DNA of 64,000 bases from Antedon mediterranea (Eukaryota > Echinodermata > Crinoidea > Comatulida > Antedonidae): contig NC_092674.1 in assembly GCF_964355755.1 (NCBI RefSeq), forward strand, positions 4,717,001-4,781,000. Direction: 5' to 3'. Made by a program: the position numbers and the translations under genes. Positions 1-13,081 of the stretch are shown here, in pieces. A model generated the notes under the pieces. It saw only the letters and a list, made by a program, of their open reading frames with translations, had not been told where the DNA came from and ran no database searches. The first letter of the stretch is position 1. Each line of letters opens with the position of its first letter.

Positions 1-934
1 GATTTTAATGATGTAGCCACAAGAAAAGGAACAACGTCTATTCACTTTTCAAGCCACTGGGTTGTCAAACGCCTCTGTGAAAAAGTGGTCAGGTTCAAAC
101 CTCACCATCCGTACTGGTGGCTACTTCCCTAAAGTTCCTATTACATAATTTTAAATTATAATATAATATCACATATTTTTGCAATGTATCAACAATTTCC
201 GATTAATGAGTGACAGGCTGTGTATAGCACAATAAGGTAGGATAGTTATTGCAATTGATATCTCCAGTCTTACACAGACATGGATCAAGGCTATGGAAGC
301 TTAATTAAGATACCTCAGCAATCTAACACCTTAACCTTTCATTATTACTACTAATGAGGTTGATATAAACAACTTCAGGGGGGAATAAAATCCATTAACA
401 ATGACAGGTGAATTTAAATTATTTGCAGATGAATTTCAATTTTTATATAGGGAGCTATCAGTTTAGATGTAAAGTTGTAATTAAACTTAAACTATGAATA
501 GTTAGAAGGGGTGTCTAAGAAAATGTTATCTTTTCATATCATGGCTATCTATCTAGTGAGCACATTCAATTCTGTTGTTGGTTTATCAAGGCATGAAATA
601 GACTATACAGTAAGTATAACTAATTTAAAAATATTATTTAATAGGTTCAAATACAGTATTATATGGAAAAAAAGTTACTGTTAAATACCACCATTTGTTT
701 ATATACTAAAATTATAAAATGTAAAAAATATATAGCTTAGTCAGCAAAGATTGTACAGTATATCTATGTACACAGTACTACTTTTAATAATATTAACCTA
801 ATATTTATTTAATTTGATATATATAAACACAGTAGGCAAAGAACATTAATTCTAAACCGCCCGGTGATATACTGAAATTTAGTTAATTAATTTGAAACGA
901 TAAAGATGAGGAAATCTGTGAGAATGAGAAAAAG

Positions 935-1008
935 TGGCCCCAACCGAGACTTGAACTCGGACCGTCTGCTTGATATGCAGTTGCCCTAACCATTAGACCA
1001 TATAGATA
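935..1008 (-). repeat. tRNA-derived SINE head
   Basis: Read on the minus strand, this has a box A (TGGTCTAATGGTTAGGGCAA), an anticodon-arm-like CTGC-loop-GCAG and a box B (GGTCCGAGTTCAAGTCTCGG). The 5' side does not pair with the 3' GGGGCCAC, so there is no acceptor stem and it is not a functional tRNA gene. A related head with the same TATCAAGCAG arm lies at 60110-60187, which points to a SINE family. Confidence 0.6.
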
Positions 1009-2117
1009 TATAGCACAAAATAAATAAAATAAAAGAAAACAGTAAGATGTAACTTATTGAATTGAAACAACTTCTTCTTTAGCTTTTTAAGACACACGTA
1101 AAATCCATCTATATCAAACACATTAGAAGTGAAATACGATCATCTCATGTCTAAATGTTAGCCTCCAATAGTGTTAGTAATGTGAATATTTCAATGTTGA
1201 GTCTGGGGATGTTTTATGAGGTTTTTACAAGCTGATCAGTGGTACCGCTTAAGAAGTAAATCTACTACTAACTTCTCCAATAATTCAAAGAAAACCCAGG
1301 AGAATACTGCACTTGCTCATCAATCTGTTTCAGCTATAATAAATACAACATTTCAAATCTCTTAGATAGTTAGAGATGAAGTACCTGGTCAATCAAAAAT
1401 GTTTAGGTTAAAAAAATAATATAGAGAAAAGACATTTATTCAAACTGCCAAAGTTAAGCCCTATTTATTATAGTTTTACTACAGAAAATTACACAAACCA
1501 ACAGTGGTGTTGGTAGTCTATGAGTGCTGCTTATCATCTCTTTTCCTAATTGTATCCTCTCTTCGGAGAGAGTGGGCTATATTGTCGGTTTATCCAGGTA
1601 AGGTGGCACGAAATAGACAGGTCTTTTTTTAGATACAGTATAACAATTTATAAAATAAGTATCACTTGAATAGGGTTTGGCCAAACATAGTTTGTTGATC
1701 ATTTGTTTCATATAGTAAGTGTTTCCTTAATAGAGGTGTCTCCTTAATAATGGAGGCTGTACTATAGAAGATAACAAAATTAAAGATAAATTTGATCTGG
1801 TAAAGTTGCCTTAACATTTCAATTTAATTTATATTTGATTTAGTATAGAAAGAAAAGTTCTGTTTATTACATGAACAATGATTTCACTATAAGTTTGCGA
1901 GCGCCGGAAGTACTGTACTTAAAACAATTATTATAAGCAATCAATCACGATTACAAATAGCTTAAAAAAAAATCCTAAATAGGTTATGAAAATATTGGTC
2001 AACAAATCGACTTTGGTAGCAGACACAATTTAGGAATGAAGAAATTGGAATAAAACTTAAAACAAACCAGTGTACTTTCTATAAATATTTGGCAACATAA
2101 ATATGTTTTAAAATATA

Positions 2118-2345
2118 AAAACTGAATAATGGCCTCCTGTATGTCGGTTTATCTGAGTATCTCAACACACTAAAATTTCTTCCATGTAAATACAGTATAT
2201 AAGAAAATACGCCAATGAAATAAGGCAATAAAAACTGAATAATGACCAATGTCAGTTTATCCAGGTAAGCTAGGCACGACACAACAAACTAAAATGTATG
2301 TCTTCCCTGTAAATACAGTCACATAACAAAATATTTTATAACACC
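2118..2345. repeat. 113-bp tandem duplication
   Basis: Two head-to-tail copies each begin AAAACTGAATAATG and continue through a shared GTC(G/A)GTTTAT block and a shared TGTAAATACAGT block. The copies have diverged by substitutions and small indels. No coding function is seen. Confidence 0.75.
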
Positions 2346-2570
2346 AATGAGATTAGGCTATAAGAACATTAAAGCTGCAAACATTCTGCAAAATGTGTAC
2401 ATTATGATACATACAAAATCTGATAAAATGTTAAGAGGATTAACAATCCTTAGAGATATCAAAACATGGTCCATAAATCATAAAGTAGCAACAATAAGCT
2501 TCGGAAGCGAGTCTAAAAGTAAAGCGGATGAAAGGATTTGTTAACAGAATTTTTGTAAGATACAAACCCT

Positions 2571-3112
2571 AAGCTCAAACTACACTATCAAATTTTATGT
2601 GACAACAAAATGTGATTTGCCTATAGAGTATCACGGTGTGACATCACAACAATAGAGGGCGCTGCATGATTGCTAGACAACCAAAAAATGCGTTCAGCGC
2701 TACTATGTTGATAAAACAGTAAAGATCTGTATTTCTATCAAATTATGTATCTTAGCTTGATTTTTTTTAAACTTAAACTGTAGTTGAAGAATAAATAGAT
2801 TATTAAAAACAAATATTTAGTGATCTTTTGAAATTTTAGTTTGTTTTTATTGAAAATTATTAAGTTTTAAAATGACTACTTCAATAAGCCTATTCCAAAC
2901 CATTGGTGATCTTGGAGTCACTCAGACAGGCTGAACGCATTTTTGGTTGCGCTAGCAACCACGCAGCGCCACCTACCGTCGTGACGTCAGCACCGTGATA
3001 CTCTATATATGAACATGATGATGTCATGTATCACTACCAAATTTGGGCATATCACTACCATATTTGGACACATCACACTTTTTTTTAGTCAAACTAGTGT
3101 AGACAACAGAGC
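2571..3112. mobile_element. MITE-A copy split by a nested MITE-B
   Basis: The outer element is the ~140-bp inverted-repeat MITE found throughout this window (ends resemble CTCTGTCTACACTATCAAAC). Its left half runs to 2621 and its right half resumes at 3008 with the normal internal ATGATGATGTCAT block. The 386-bp inner element sits exactly between the two, so the outer copy is older. Confidence 0.85.
2622..3007 (+). mobile_element. MITE-B (TIR TATAGAGTATCACGGTG), nested
   Basis: Perfectly matching ends TATAGAGTATCACGGTG and CACCGTGATACTCTATA bound an AT-rich interior without a transposase. Next to each TIR is a subterminal block with GACGTCA and a GGTTGC..GCAACC motif. The TA at the junction would suit a Tc1/mariner-type target duplication; this is inferred. 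A second copy in the opposite orientation lies at 61485-61863. Confidence 0.88.
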
Positions 3113-3983
3113 AATAGAAATAACAATTGAATATAACTTCATAAGCTGTATAGTACTGCAGGTAGACTTGCCCCAAGTCTGTATTTATTGTCTTTTTTTT
3201 ATTTATTTGTTTTTATTTCGACCGCGATTTTTGTCTGAAAATACAGACTTGTGAAACACGTATAGAAATCGATTTGCAAACCGCAAACATCCGATAAGAA
3301 TGACGTAGTTTATCATACCGTATTTGGCTATATGGGGCGGGCGGTATGTAAATATGGATTTCGAATCAACCAATGATCATTTTGTTTCAAAATGAAAAAG
3401 ATCAAGTACGTACGCACAGTGTGCTGAATGTACGATCGAGACTGAACAACTGTTGAAATATAAAATCGTGTTGCCAAGTTGTTTATTAATTGTTCTGGCC
3501 TAGGCCTCCTTCGTAGGCGGGTTCGTAGGGCTACTCAACTCGTACGTATGACCTTCCAAATAAAACGCCAATAAGGTACATACCACTACCGACCGGCACA
3601 CAACAGGGCTACACCACCATCCACACAGAACAGGACTGGGTCTGGGTGGGAATTAAATCAAATTTTCTCCGCATAATAAATGATCCATTCAATGTTTGAT
3701 TTGGCGGAGAAGCTTATAGCCTATCATATCACGACGAGTTTTCATGTTCTTGGGAAAAATCTCATCAAATGTTTACCAGACTACTACTAGGCATATAAAA
3801 TCATTTTTAGCCTTCAGAAACTTTCATCAATGTACCCAAGTACACATTGTCTAAACGTAACATAGCGCATGCGCATCGTCTTAGACGTTGAGTCTTTGAA
3901 ATTCTGAAATATGAATATTAAAACGACGTACGAGTGAGTAGCCAATGGCATGCGGCTGAAACTAGTCAACTGGATAATTTATG

Positions 3984-4001
3984 CACCAAGAATTCTTGGT
4001 G
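3984..4001. repeat. Perfect 18-bp palindrome
   Basis: CACCAAGAATTCTTGGTG is identical to its reverse complement. It does not belong to any repeat family seen elsewhere in the window. Function unknown. Confidence 0.85.
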
Positions 4002-4962
4002 TCAAACCACGTGACTTATGCGTGTTTCCCCAGACGGAGTATCCAAACTCAAGTAATACACGTATGAAACGCCATATGTGCAAAAATATTTATATTTTTA
4101 CAAAACTCCGTCTGGAGCCCAGACTATACTGCAGGCTTTAAAAATAAACTTCACATATAAACATTCGATGAGTGGGAAAAAATGAAGGCCTATCTTCGAT
4201 CAACACAATTACATCCATAACATGAGGACAAGGTTTAAAAAAACACTGTGCCTAAAAATACTACTGTACTATTCAACCAATTAAACTAGTAGTATGGCCA
4301 ATACTTAATTAGATAAAGACAAGATATAGTGTTGATACAATACAGGTCATATTTCTCTACTATTGCTTTCAACACTGCATTCTATATTCTGTATAATTGT
4401 CCGAGGTGGCCCAATTACTTTGAAAAAATAGGTAGAAAATCCCAACAGACTCACAAACATTTATAACTTCTTTTGCTAGAAAAGATTTACCTAATAATGT
4501 ATGATACAAAAGTACAAAGGTCCTGGGCCAAGTATAGGTGATGTGTTGAACTTCCGTCAGTGACGAGTTAATTGGTATTCACAATGGGAGATGTTCAATT
4601 TTTGTTCTAAACTTCAGGGAAAATATCTAATTGAATATATTTTATTTCGTTTAGGTGACACTGTGTAATTGGTTACTGACCTCTACAGAATTTTGGGTTT
4701 ATGTACCAAAGTAGCTAATAACATTAAGAATATAACAATTGGTACAGTATAATAGTAACTGCTGTGTAACTAACTTTAATTTAACTAATTTGTAATTTAT
4801 TATACAAATTGTTAATAGTTCTATTGTTTGAAGGTTTGCAAGGTAAATTACATTAAAGCAAATTATTTTATTTATATGTAGGCATATTTTTATGATTTTT
4901 AATAACAAGTGTAAACAAAGTTTTTGACAAGTCATGACAGTGCATTTGTCGTAAGATGTCAG

Positions 4963-5020
4963 GCAGGATTCGAACCTGAGACCATTGAATTGGTGCCTAG
5001 CACCTAAACTTGCCTTCCTC
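4963..5020 (-). repeat. tRNA-derived SINE head or tRNA relic
   Basis: On the minus strand it carries a box A-like block and a clear box B (CAGGTTCGAATCCTG) with a matching T-arm. The acceptor stem is not closed, so this is a tRNA pseudogene or SINE head rather than a working tRNA. Confidence 0.5.
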
Positions 5021-5545
5021 AATGTTAATGTACTATTTAACATGGAGTTACTCCACTGTTAACATGTACAAAATTAGCATGTTGTTTTGATAGAAGTATA
5101 CAATTTTCGAAAAAATTTCCACCCAGTCGCCAAATATCTCATAAAGTTTGTAATGTCACATGTAATTTACAAACATTGTTGGTTGTAAACAGTCAGTGAT
5201 GAAAAATTGGTGCCTCTGAGATAGGGTTCACTGCACTAATTTGTCACATAGAAAATCAAGGAATGTCACTAAAAACTGCTGAAAAATTTATTTGAAAAAC
5301 AGTTAGCTTTCCTGTATTAGTAACTTGTGTACAGTATTCATTACTGTATATAGATGAATATATGGAAGACAGAATCACTGGAAAGTGATATTAATAATCT
5401 GTGTACAGCACAGCAATGTTAGGGTACTGTATACAGACAAAAATGGAAAATGAAATCACTGAAAACAAATGATTACATAGCTGATAGTTAGCTACATTGT
5501 GTGTTGCTATTCTACTTTCCATAGTTATATATTATATCATATATT

Positions 5546-5632
5546 CCATATATGGACATAATAATGTCAACATTTTTGGGCACATCATTACTATATATTA
5601 TTATATAAACTAGTTTGATAGTGTAGACAGAT
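5546..5632. mobile_element. MITE-A, truncated copy
   Basis: It keeps the CCATATATGGACATAATAATG centre and the TAGTTTGATAGTGTAGACAG right end of the family; the left end is lost. Confidence 0.7.
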
Positions 5633-8007
5633 CAATATTGGTCAATGCTGATCATTTCAGGAAGGCAATTTGGAAAGCAACATAAAAAAACAACAGGAGG
5701 TTGAATTCATCAACAATTAACTGCGTTAATGTTACTAGGTTATGGAGGCACTATGCTCACATGGATGTGACATAATTCAGTTATTTAATAAGCCCAGCAG
5801 TACGATAATGTTTAAATTGAATTACTGTACTTTACTGTAAATAGTCATCAATTTAAATATTGAATCTCAAATAATTTTCGGTTTTAAGAATATATGATAA
5901 GTAGACCTAATTATTTATATAATAATAACTGGTTATTTTTTTTAATGAAATTTAAAGTTCGAACTAATTATTTTTATATTATACTACTGTGTGCAGTTAA
6001 TATTTAAGTTATTTTGCCTATTTCACATTTTCTTATCTTTGATTTATCAATTGAGATATCTATGTAATTTAATAACTATAGGATAATTTAATAAATTCCA
6101 CATCATATTCATTATATAGATTACCTGACAGATGACAAACCTGCCTCTAGGTCATATACAGTATATACCGATCAATTATGTCTATATTTATTATATAGAT
6201 GAGATATTAAAATTATATATAGTGTATGCTGTTATACAATTTAAAACAGCTCATCCATGATAAAATACTATAAAATTGATTATTATAGTAATGGGGAATA
6301 ATAGTCAATGCTATAAGAGGGAGTAAAAATTAAGTTATTGAACGTGTATAACATAATAAATACTGTATTGATTGGAATTGGTAAAATTACTTGATTTAAC
6401 ACAAACATATAATCTACGAGCATACTGCATCTGTTCTGAGGGTCCCAAATGATCAGCAAATGCTGGATGGATCACCCTCATTAAATATGGTTAAAATAAA
6501 TAAATAAAAAATAAATCAAGCAAAAATTCACCTTGGCTAAACACCTCCATTGAACTTCTAACTATTGAACTAATGAAACTGTCTTGAAAGTAGTTTAATT
6601 GGTTTATTTTGATGGAAAGATATTGTTTTAGTGTCTTTAATTTTAACTAGTATTTGTAAGCCTTGTAAAACATAAGACTAGTCCACACACCAATTCACAA
6701 GCAGGACATATCTCAACATTAATATAGAATGTAGATTGACATTTCTAATGCTTTGTCCACACTATCAAAACCTTATGTGACAAAAAAAATGTGATGTGTC
6801 CATATTGATATGATGAGGTCATATCACTACAATATTTAAGAATATCACTACCATATTTTGGCAAATCACACTTTTTTTTCCAAAGTAGTTTGATAGTGTA
6901 GACAGAGCTTAAGAACATGATTTTGTAAAGTTAGTATGATGATAGTTAGGTAAAATAGTATTTCAGTCAATAAATGTTACAGCTAACTAACCATTGCACA
7001 ATGATACCTCAAAATAACTACTATTTTATAACAAGTTAAAATGGATAAGAAAAAAAAACAATGAGATAGATAACAAAATACTATAATTATTTTGACGATT
7101 GTCAGAACAACTCATGTAACATGAGAAGAAGTACAAACTTGTGACTTTCTCACCCGCTGTGTTTTTCGTGAGTGTGACACAATACTCCACAAAAACCTTC
7201 TGGTTCATATAAATATTGTTACCATTTTGTGATAAATATGAAATGAATGATATTGATATATTCCCATTTAAAGTTTGCACAGTGACATACAAAGACAAAA
7301 CTCACCTGTATACCAGATGTTGACAAGAAGAGATGATTGTTTGTAATATGAAAAGAAAAAAAATAATATAGGCTAGTACAATTAAAAACATGGTTTAAAA
7401 ATTCAATAGATTTAACACATTTATTAAATTAAAATTTAAAAATTGATTTAATCGATTCATAATACAGTGGATTAGAACTCCTTTCGAAAGTGTCTCTTTA
7501 ATAGGGGTGTCACAAAAGCCTATTGTCCCTCATTCTTTATATGAGAAAGAGTCCTTTTTTATTATTGGTACTCTCCTTTTAAACAAAGAAACTTTAACTG
7601 AACTCATAACAAGTACATTTTAAATACAAAAAAGTACTTTATTTATGCATCTGTATGTCCTCTATAACATATATCATTACATTATACACAAAAATATCGA
7701 AATTGTTACATATTATCTCAAGATAAAATATTTCTATAAAAAGTAAGCCTTAAATTATAAACCAACATTAAGGTTACTTTTTACAAGTTTTATAATATAT
7801 TAACATGGATGAACTTAGTATAAAAGTAGGTTATCTTAATGTCAGAACATTGAGAATAAGTGACATAAAGATCACTGCGTTCAAAGCCGAAAGTCAGTAT
7901 TCTATAAACACATAATGCATTATGCAATAAAAGTGAAAACATCCTTAAAGGTATCTATATGATTGGCTATTCATATTAATTTACATTACAGTAGAATCCC
8001 TATTTTA
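5633..8007. other. Non-coding, AT-rich stretch
   Basis: No exon seen. Besides one MITE-A copy (6749-6910) it contains a possible LINE 3' tail near 6437-6515 (CACCCTCATTAAAT followed by AAATAAATAAATAAA) and a decayed GTGTCTCTTTAATAGGGGTG MITE remnant near 7465-7515. Confidence 0.5.
6749..6910. mobile_element. MITE-A copy
   Basis: Both ends are present (TTTGTCCACACTATCAAAA and AGTTTGATAGTGTAGACAG), flanking the usual ATGTGATGTGTCC / CATATCACTAC interior. Slightly longer than the consensus because of extra bases in the centre. Confidence 0.88.
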
Positions 8008-8107
8008 AAGCTCTGTTTAAACACATTATATGACAAAAAAGTGTGATATGCCCAAATATGATATATGGGCACATTTTTTTTCACATAAAGTTTGATAGTG
8101 CAGACAG
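8008..8107. mobile_element. MITE-A copy, centre deleted, inside another MITE remnant
   Basis: Left end CTCTGTTTAAACACATTATA is degenerate and the right end TTTGATAGTGCAGACAG is good; about 40 bp of the middle is missing. It is flanked by CAGTAGAATCCC and AAGTGTCCCTTTAATAGG, halves of the GTGTCCC-type MITE, so it appears to have landed in that element. Confidence 0.75.
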
Positions 8108-8634
8108 ATGGTTTGGGACCAAACAAAAGTGTCCCTTTAATAGGTACAGTATATCCTCTGGATAGTGTAGTGCCACTGTATTACACAATTTGCCAATATA
8201 AATACTGGACAGATAATGCCCTACGTGGATATACATTAGAGAATCAGGCGCAAGTGCCGATGGGCCATGAAATCTGATGAAATTTTCAAAAACTGTAATG
8301 ATGTATTATACCAACTTTTTAATATGACATACAATATTAAAGATATTCTTCACATGTGATATTATGATCTCATAGGAATACTGTATGTATAAAAATTAAT
8401 AGTTCTAAACTCCACCTTTGACATTAAAATGCTTTGTTAGGTACATACTTGTCTTAAAATGAGATATGAGATATGTTATACTATATTTACTACATTCAAA
8501 GAGCAGTTCTTAATCAGATAAAAAATGTATGTTAAAATATGTGGTACCACACTCCTTAAAAATGAATATTCTAAAATGATTTCTAGGTTATTATTAAAGT
8601 AGGAAAATACTCTTAAAACAATTTCTATTCTCAT

Positions 8635-9242
8635 AGACCCCATTTACACTTACAATTTAGGCCGGCCCTGGGTCGGCAATTGATAAGTGTAAATACTCCA
8701 AAAAGTTAGGCCGGCCCTGGGCCGGACGCAGATCTGGGCCACCTCTCCAGGTAGGTTCAGGAGCGGCTTTTACGTTTGACCTTTTTATGAGGTTGTCGTT
8801 ATGACGATCCGACATTCTCAGTACATACCTTCCTCCTTTTCGGGCGACAATTTGTTTTCTTCATTATATAGTTAAATTTATTTTTAGACATCTTCTTTCA
8901 ATAAAGTATTCCTCCGCTTGTTTCGCATATACATAAAATATAGCCATATTATATATAAAACAGTGGGGTTCATTTTGTTTTTAATGGGACAAAAAACAAC
9001 AATTTATACAGTATAAATATAAAACGGTCGGTTCGCGCGGAGAGTTGAATTGACGATCGAGAGAGAAAAATGTAAACAAACTGTACTTCGTATCCCAGCA
9101 TGCAATGGTACTTCCGATAAAATTATTTACGACCAGTAATCTGCGTCGCTAGTGTAAACGCTCTGGGGCCGGCCTAAAAGGTAAATATTTGCAACCGGCC
9201 CAGGACCGGCCCTGGACCCAAACGTAAGTGTAAATGGGGTCT
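8635..9242. mobile_element. 608-bp non-autonomous DNA transposon
   Basis: The termini AGACCCCATTTACACTTAC and GTAAGTGTAAATGGGGTCT are perfect 19-bp inverted repeats. Several subterminal GGCCGGCCCTGG-like motifs lie in both orientations near each end. There is no transposase frame inside. The junction shows TA on both sides, but the superfamily is uncertain. Confidence 0.88.
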
Positions 9243-11268
9243 TAGATTCTAAAAATTATCAATCATAAGTTTCCAGTACTTTGATATTTTTTGGGGGAAA
9301 TATTTAATTATTAATATGATGTATATTTCATTGTTTGTGGTATGCAGCATACTATGTTAAACACATACAAATACATCAAGTGCAAGCCTGTAGCCAACAG
9401 GAGGTTGTTTTTTTTTTCACAAAAATGGGCTAAAATCGTCATAAGCTAGGCTAGCTATGCCTATTTACCATACTTTCACTGCTCATCAATAGTTTTAAAA
9501 AGTCAATTCAGGAAAAGAAAGAGGGGAGGGGTGGTGTTCGAAATTCAAAATATTTTTCAATAACTATATAATATATTTTTAGTCAAATTTTCCAATGACA
9601 AACATCTATAATTAACATTAAAATATTATTATGTATACATTTTTTTATTGTCTATATATCAACCATCAACGAATAAATTTCAGTTAATTATAGATTTTGG
9701 TACAACATTGATTTTCTTATTGTAGAAGAATATAATTATGCAACAGCTCAATGTGTATAATTATTATGTTATGCTTTATCTAAGATAGCCAGGTGAATTC
9801 TGAAAACAGCAAGGTCAGCCAGATGACTTTGTAACCAATGCAATCATCATAAATCCGTTTAGAGACAGAGAAGAAAATAAAAAAGACGGCTTGAAAATGC
9901 ATATGATTATGTTTAGAATATAAAGTAGAAATTAAACACAGGAAATATGATATGAAATATTAAACATTTTGCTCTTGTTGTTTCGAGAAACTTTGAAAAT
10001 GAAATATTAAGACAATTCGGCAAGATTTTCAATAGCATAAAGTATCCTTACTTTATATGTTTTTAATTTACCGAGTTACATAAGTACTTAAAGTGAAATG
10101 TAGCCTGTATAAAGAAATAAAAGCGCCATAAAATACCTAGTTACAGATAGTATTCAACTGCACTGAAAGACAAGAGGAAGTGTTTTAAACAGTAGTATTT
10201 CAGCATAATGATGTATTGTGGAGCAATATTATTAATATTAGTGATATTATACTATCTAATGATCTTTAAGTAGTACTTCTTTAGCCAAAGGCTTATTTTT
10301 AAAACAGAACTATGTATGTGTCTCTTCCTTTTAATAAAAACTTGAAAGATAAACCTGAAATAATCTACACTACCTAGCTAAGAAGATTCATCATTTCTTA
10401 GTACTGTACATATAGTTATATGATATACAACCTCAGAAATTCACAAAGTGTTCGCCTTACATTAGCCAAAATCTTATTTTTAAAACAGAACTATGTACGT
10501 GTATGGCTCTTCCTTTGTATTAAAACTTAAAAGATAAACCTGAAATAATCTACACTACCTAGCTAAGAAGATTCATCATTTCTTAGTACTGTACATATAG
10601 TTATATGCTATACAACCTTAGAAAGTCACATAATAAAGCCTTTTTATTACTACAGTACTACTGTAATATTGATTTCTAGCTTCTATGGGAGATGCTTTAG
10701 TTCAGAACATTTGAATCCATAGCAAAACAAAAGGCATTAAAATACATAATAGAAAAAATAATGTATTTTCTTCACAGTGCCACCATAAATCATAAGTATT
10801 AGCATCTCATGTAATTTTATCAGCATTTCCTTTGTAGAAATAGCTTTTATATTCCTGTACTGTAGAGCATAATTAGAATTTTTGCAAATGACATGCATTA
10901 TTTTATCACTTCTTCTCACACCTTGTAATGTTATATGCAAATAAAATTACTAAATGTACATACATATACTTTTAGTCCCATTCTTGTATAAGAAAAGAAA
11001 ATGATTCATTGATTCTCATTGTATTTGTATACCTTTTTGTATTTAAAATGCATTAAGAAAAAAAGTTTATTTCATAATATATTATGTATTGCTTGTATGT
11101 TCTGGAAAACTGAATCACTTGTCACATTCAAACAACTCTTAAAATCCCACCTTTTTAATTTGCATTTTTAACATTATTCTTGTATGTTTAATGTTCAAAA
11201 TTCTATTATTGTCTTTGGTAAGAAGACGAATAACTTGACTTTCATGTGCATCTATAGGCTTTTAACTA
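9243..11268. other. Non-coding stretch with a tandem duplication
   Basis: AT-rich sequence without recognisable exons. Its only clear structure is the 181-bp duplication at 10283-10640. Confidence 0.55.
10283..10640. repeat. 181-bp tandem duplication
   Basis: Two direct copies begin AGCCAAA and share long near-identical blocks (for instance GATAAACCTGAAATAATCTA and TCATTTCTTAGTACTGTACA). Divergence is low, so the duplication is recent compared with the other repeats nearby. Confidence 0.88.
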
Positions 11269-11803
11269 CAGTAGAACCTGTGTTTTACGTACCCTGATTT
11301 TACGTTCCCTTGATTTTACGTACGCTTAAAATAACCGATGACGTCATCATTTTCTTACATTGAGGGCACAATTTAACAACAACAAAGCAAACAAAGCCAC
11401 AATCATGGCTGTGTGTGGAATTCTGCTGTGTGTTTGAGTCAAGCTACGCACGTGCATTTAAGCAGCGACTGTTTTTATTGATAGAAAATACAAGAACATT
11501 GATATTTTACACTTAATTAAACATCTCACAGCCTGTATATACTGTACAGTACTGTACTGTACTGTACTTTTCTAGTTAGGCCTCACATCTTGCTAGGCCT
11601 GCTAGCCTGGCCTGAATAGTCTAGGCAAGGCCTAGCTAGTGACAACCTGCATGCTGTTCAATAAAGTAGACAAACAGGGTAGCCTTTATAGCTACGATCT
11701 CTACGTATTTGGGGTCAATTTAAGGTCAACCTTGATTTTACGAATCCTTTGTTTTACGTACGCCTTTCGGTCCCGTACCGTACGTAAAATGGAGGTTCTA
11801 CTG
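11269..11803. mobile_element. 535-bp pogo/Tigger-like MITE
   Basis: Ends CAGTAGAACCTGTGTTTTACG and its inverted partner finish in CAGTAGAACCTC-type sequence, flanked by TA on each side as expected for a Tc1/mariner/pogo target duplication. Subterminal TTTTACGTAC motifs recur in both orientations. No transposase is encoded. It contains an (ACTGT)-type run near 11540-11567. Confidence 0.82.
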
Positions 11804-12358
11804 TACTGTATATTAAGAACAAGTATGAATTTCAGTCACATTTTGAATTCACAAGCTTAATTCACACATTTAATTTAAGCTTAGAGTTATGGAGTTTTAA
11901 GAGCGCATAAAACACAAGGACATCACATATTTGCATGTTTTGCCATTCGTGTTTTCAGACAAAAACTCATAAAAACAGCTCTTGATTATAATTTCTTAAG
12001 AGCTTGGATTGTTTTTTCTTTTGTATCCGATGAGAAACATGTTTTAACATTTAAAATTGTTCATTACACATACAATCATACGTCTGTATATTAAATAAAT
12101 AATTCATAGTCTGGGAAATTATTAATCTTATAATTTATTATTAGGAAACTTTCAATTGGCAACAACCTTTTACCTATAAATATTGTTTGTAGTCGTCGTC
12201 GGGAATTTACAAAATCTCTGCTGAGGAATCGAATGAGGAAGCATGATCCAATGTATCCACACTTACACAACGATTTAATGTGACATAACTTGTTCATAGG
12301 TCTACCATCTTGTAGAGTAGCTTGTCAATGCAAATCAAAAGTATATTATATTATCCTA

Positions 12359-12499
12359 AAGCTCTGTCTACACTATCAAACTTTATGTGACAAAATAATG
12401 TGATGTACCTATATATGGACATGATGATGTCATATCACTACCATATTTGGGCATATCAATACCATATATTTGGGTAGTTTGATAGTCTAGACAGAGCTT
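12359..12499. mobile_element. MITE-A copy
   Basis: Left end GCTCTGTCTACACTATCAAA and right end GTTTGATAGTCTAGACAGAG are inverted repeats, with the ATGGACATGATGATGTCAT centre intact. Confidence 0.93.
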
Positions 12500-12936
12500 T
12501 ATACAGAGTTTGGTAGGTGACATTCTCTTTCAGAAAGTTCCCATCATTAACATAGCTCTTTGTTTTTAAGGTTTCCTTTAAACAATGAATCCAAAAATAG
12601 TTTTGACAGTTGAATGTTATTTATGCCAAGCAAACTATTTTTAACACCTTTACCGTGTTGTTTCATTAAAATTGTGTTGAAACATTTAGATCATAGGTCA
12701 GTTTGAGTTGAAATGTATTCTGTATATAGGCCAAAAGTAGGAAACATAAGATTTATACTGTTCATCAGTTAAAAAAACAAGGAACACATTTAAACTGCTA
12801 TATATACATTGTAGTATAATAGGATTACATTGCCACCTACAGAGAGTCAAGTACTAAATGAATAAAGAATAAAGAAATCCTATGTACAGGTACTGTCTAA
12901 TATTTCAAATAATATCCACAAACCTAGCAAATGCTA

Positions 12937-13081
12937 AAGCTCTGTCTACACTATCAAACTTTATGCGACAAAAAAAATGTGCTGTTATATGGACATGATG
13001 ATGTCATATCACTACCATATTTAGACATATCAATACCATATTTGGAAACATCACACTAGTTTGATAGTGTAGACAGAGCTT
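12937..13081. mobile_element. MITE-A copy
   Basis: Near-perfect terminal inverted repeats and the full centre including TATGGACATGATGATGTCA. One of the best-preserved copies. Confidence 0.93.

Larger units (their letters stand above)
1..2570. other. Non-coding, repeat-rich stretch (probable Dachsous intron)
   Basis: No exon is recognisable on either strand; short open frames here show no family motif. It holds a tRNA-like box-B remnant near 95-115 (GGTTCAAACC), a tRNA-like SINE head near 935-1010, a decayed GTGTCYCC-type MITE remnant near 1670-1766, and a 113-bp tandem duplication starting at 2118. AT-rich simple sequence fills the rest. Lying downstream of the Dachsous donor site on the minus strand, it is probably intronic, which is inferred from the absence of later cadherin exons. 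Confidence 0.6.
3113..5545. other. Non-coding stretch, mixed unique sequence
   Basis: No family-level coding match. Around 3300-3720 the sequence is less AT-rich with more CpG, which could be a regulatory island, but no promoter element can be assigned. A perfect 18-bp palindrome is at 3984-4001. A tRNA-like minus-strand head is near 4965-5020. Confidence 0.5.
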
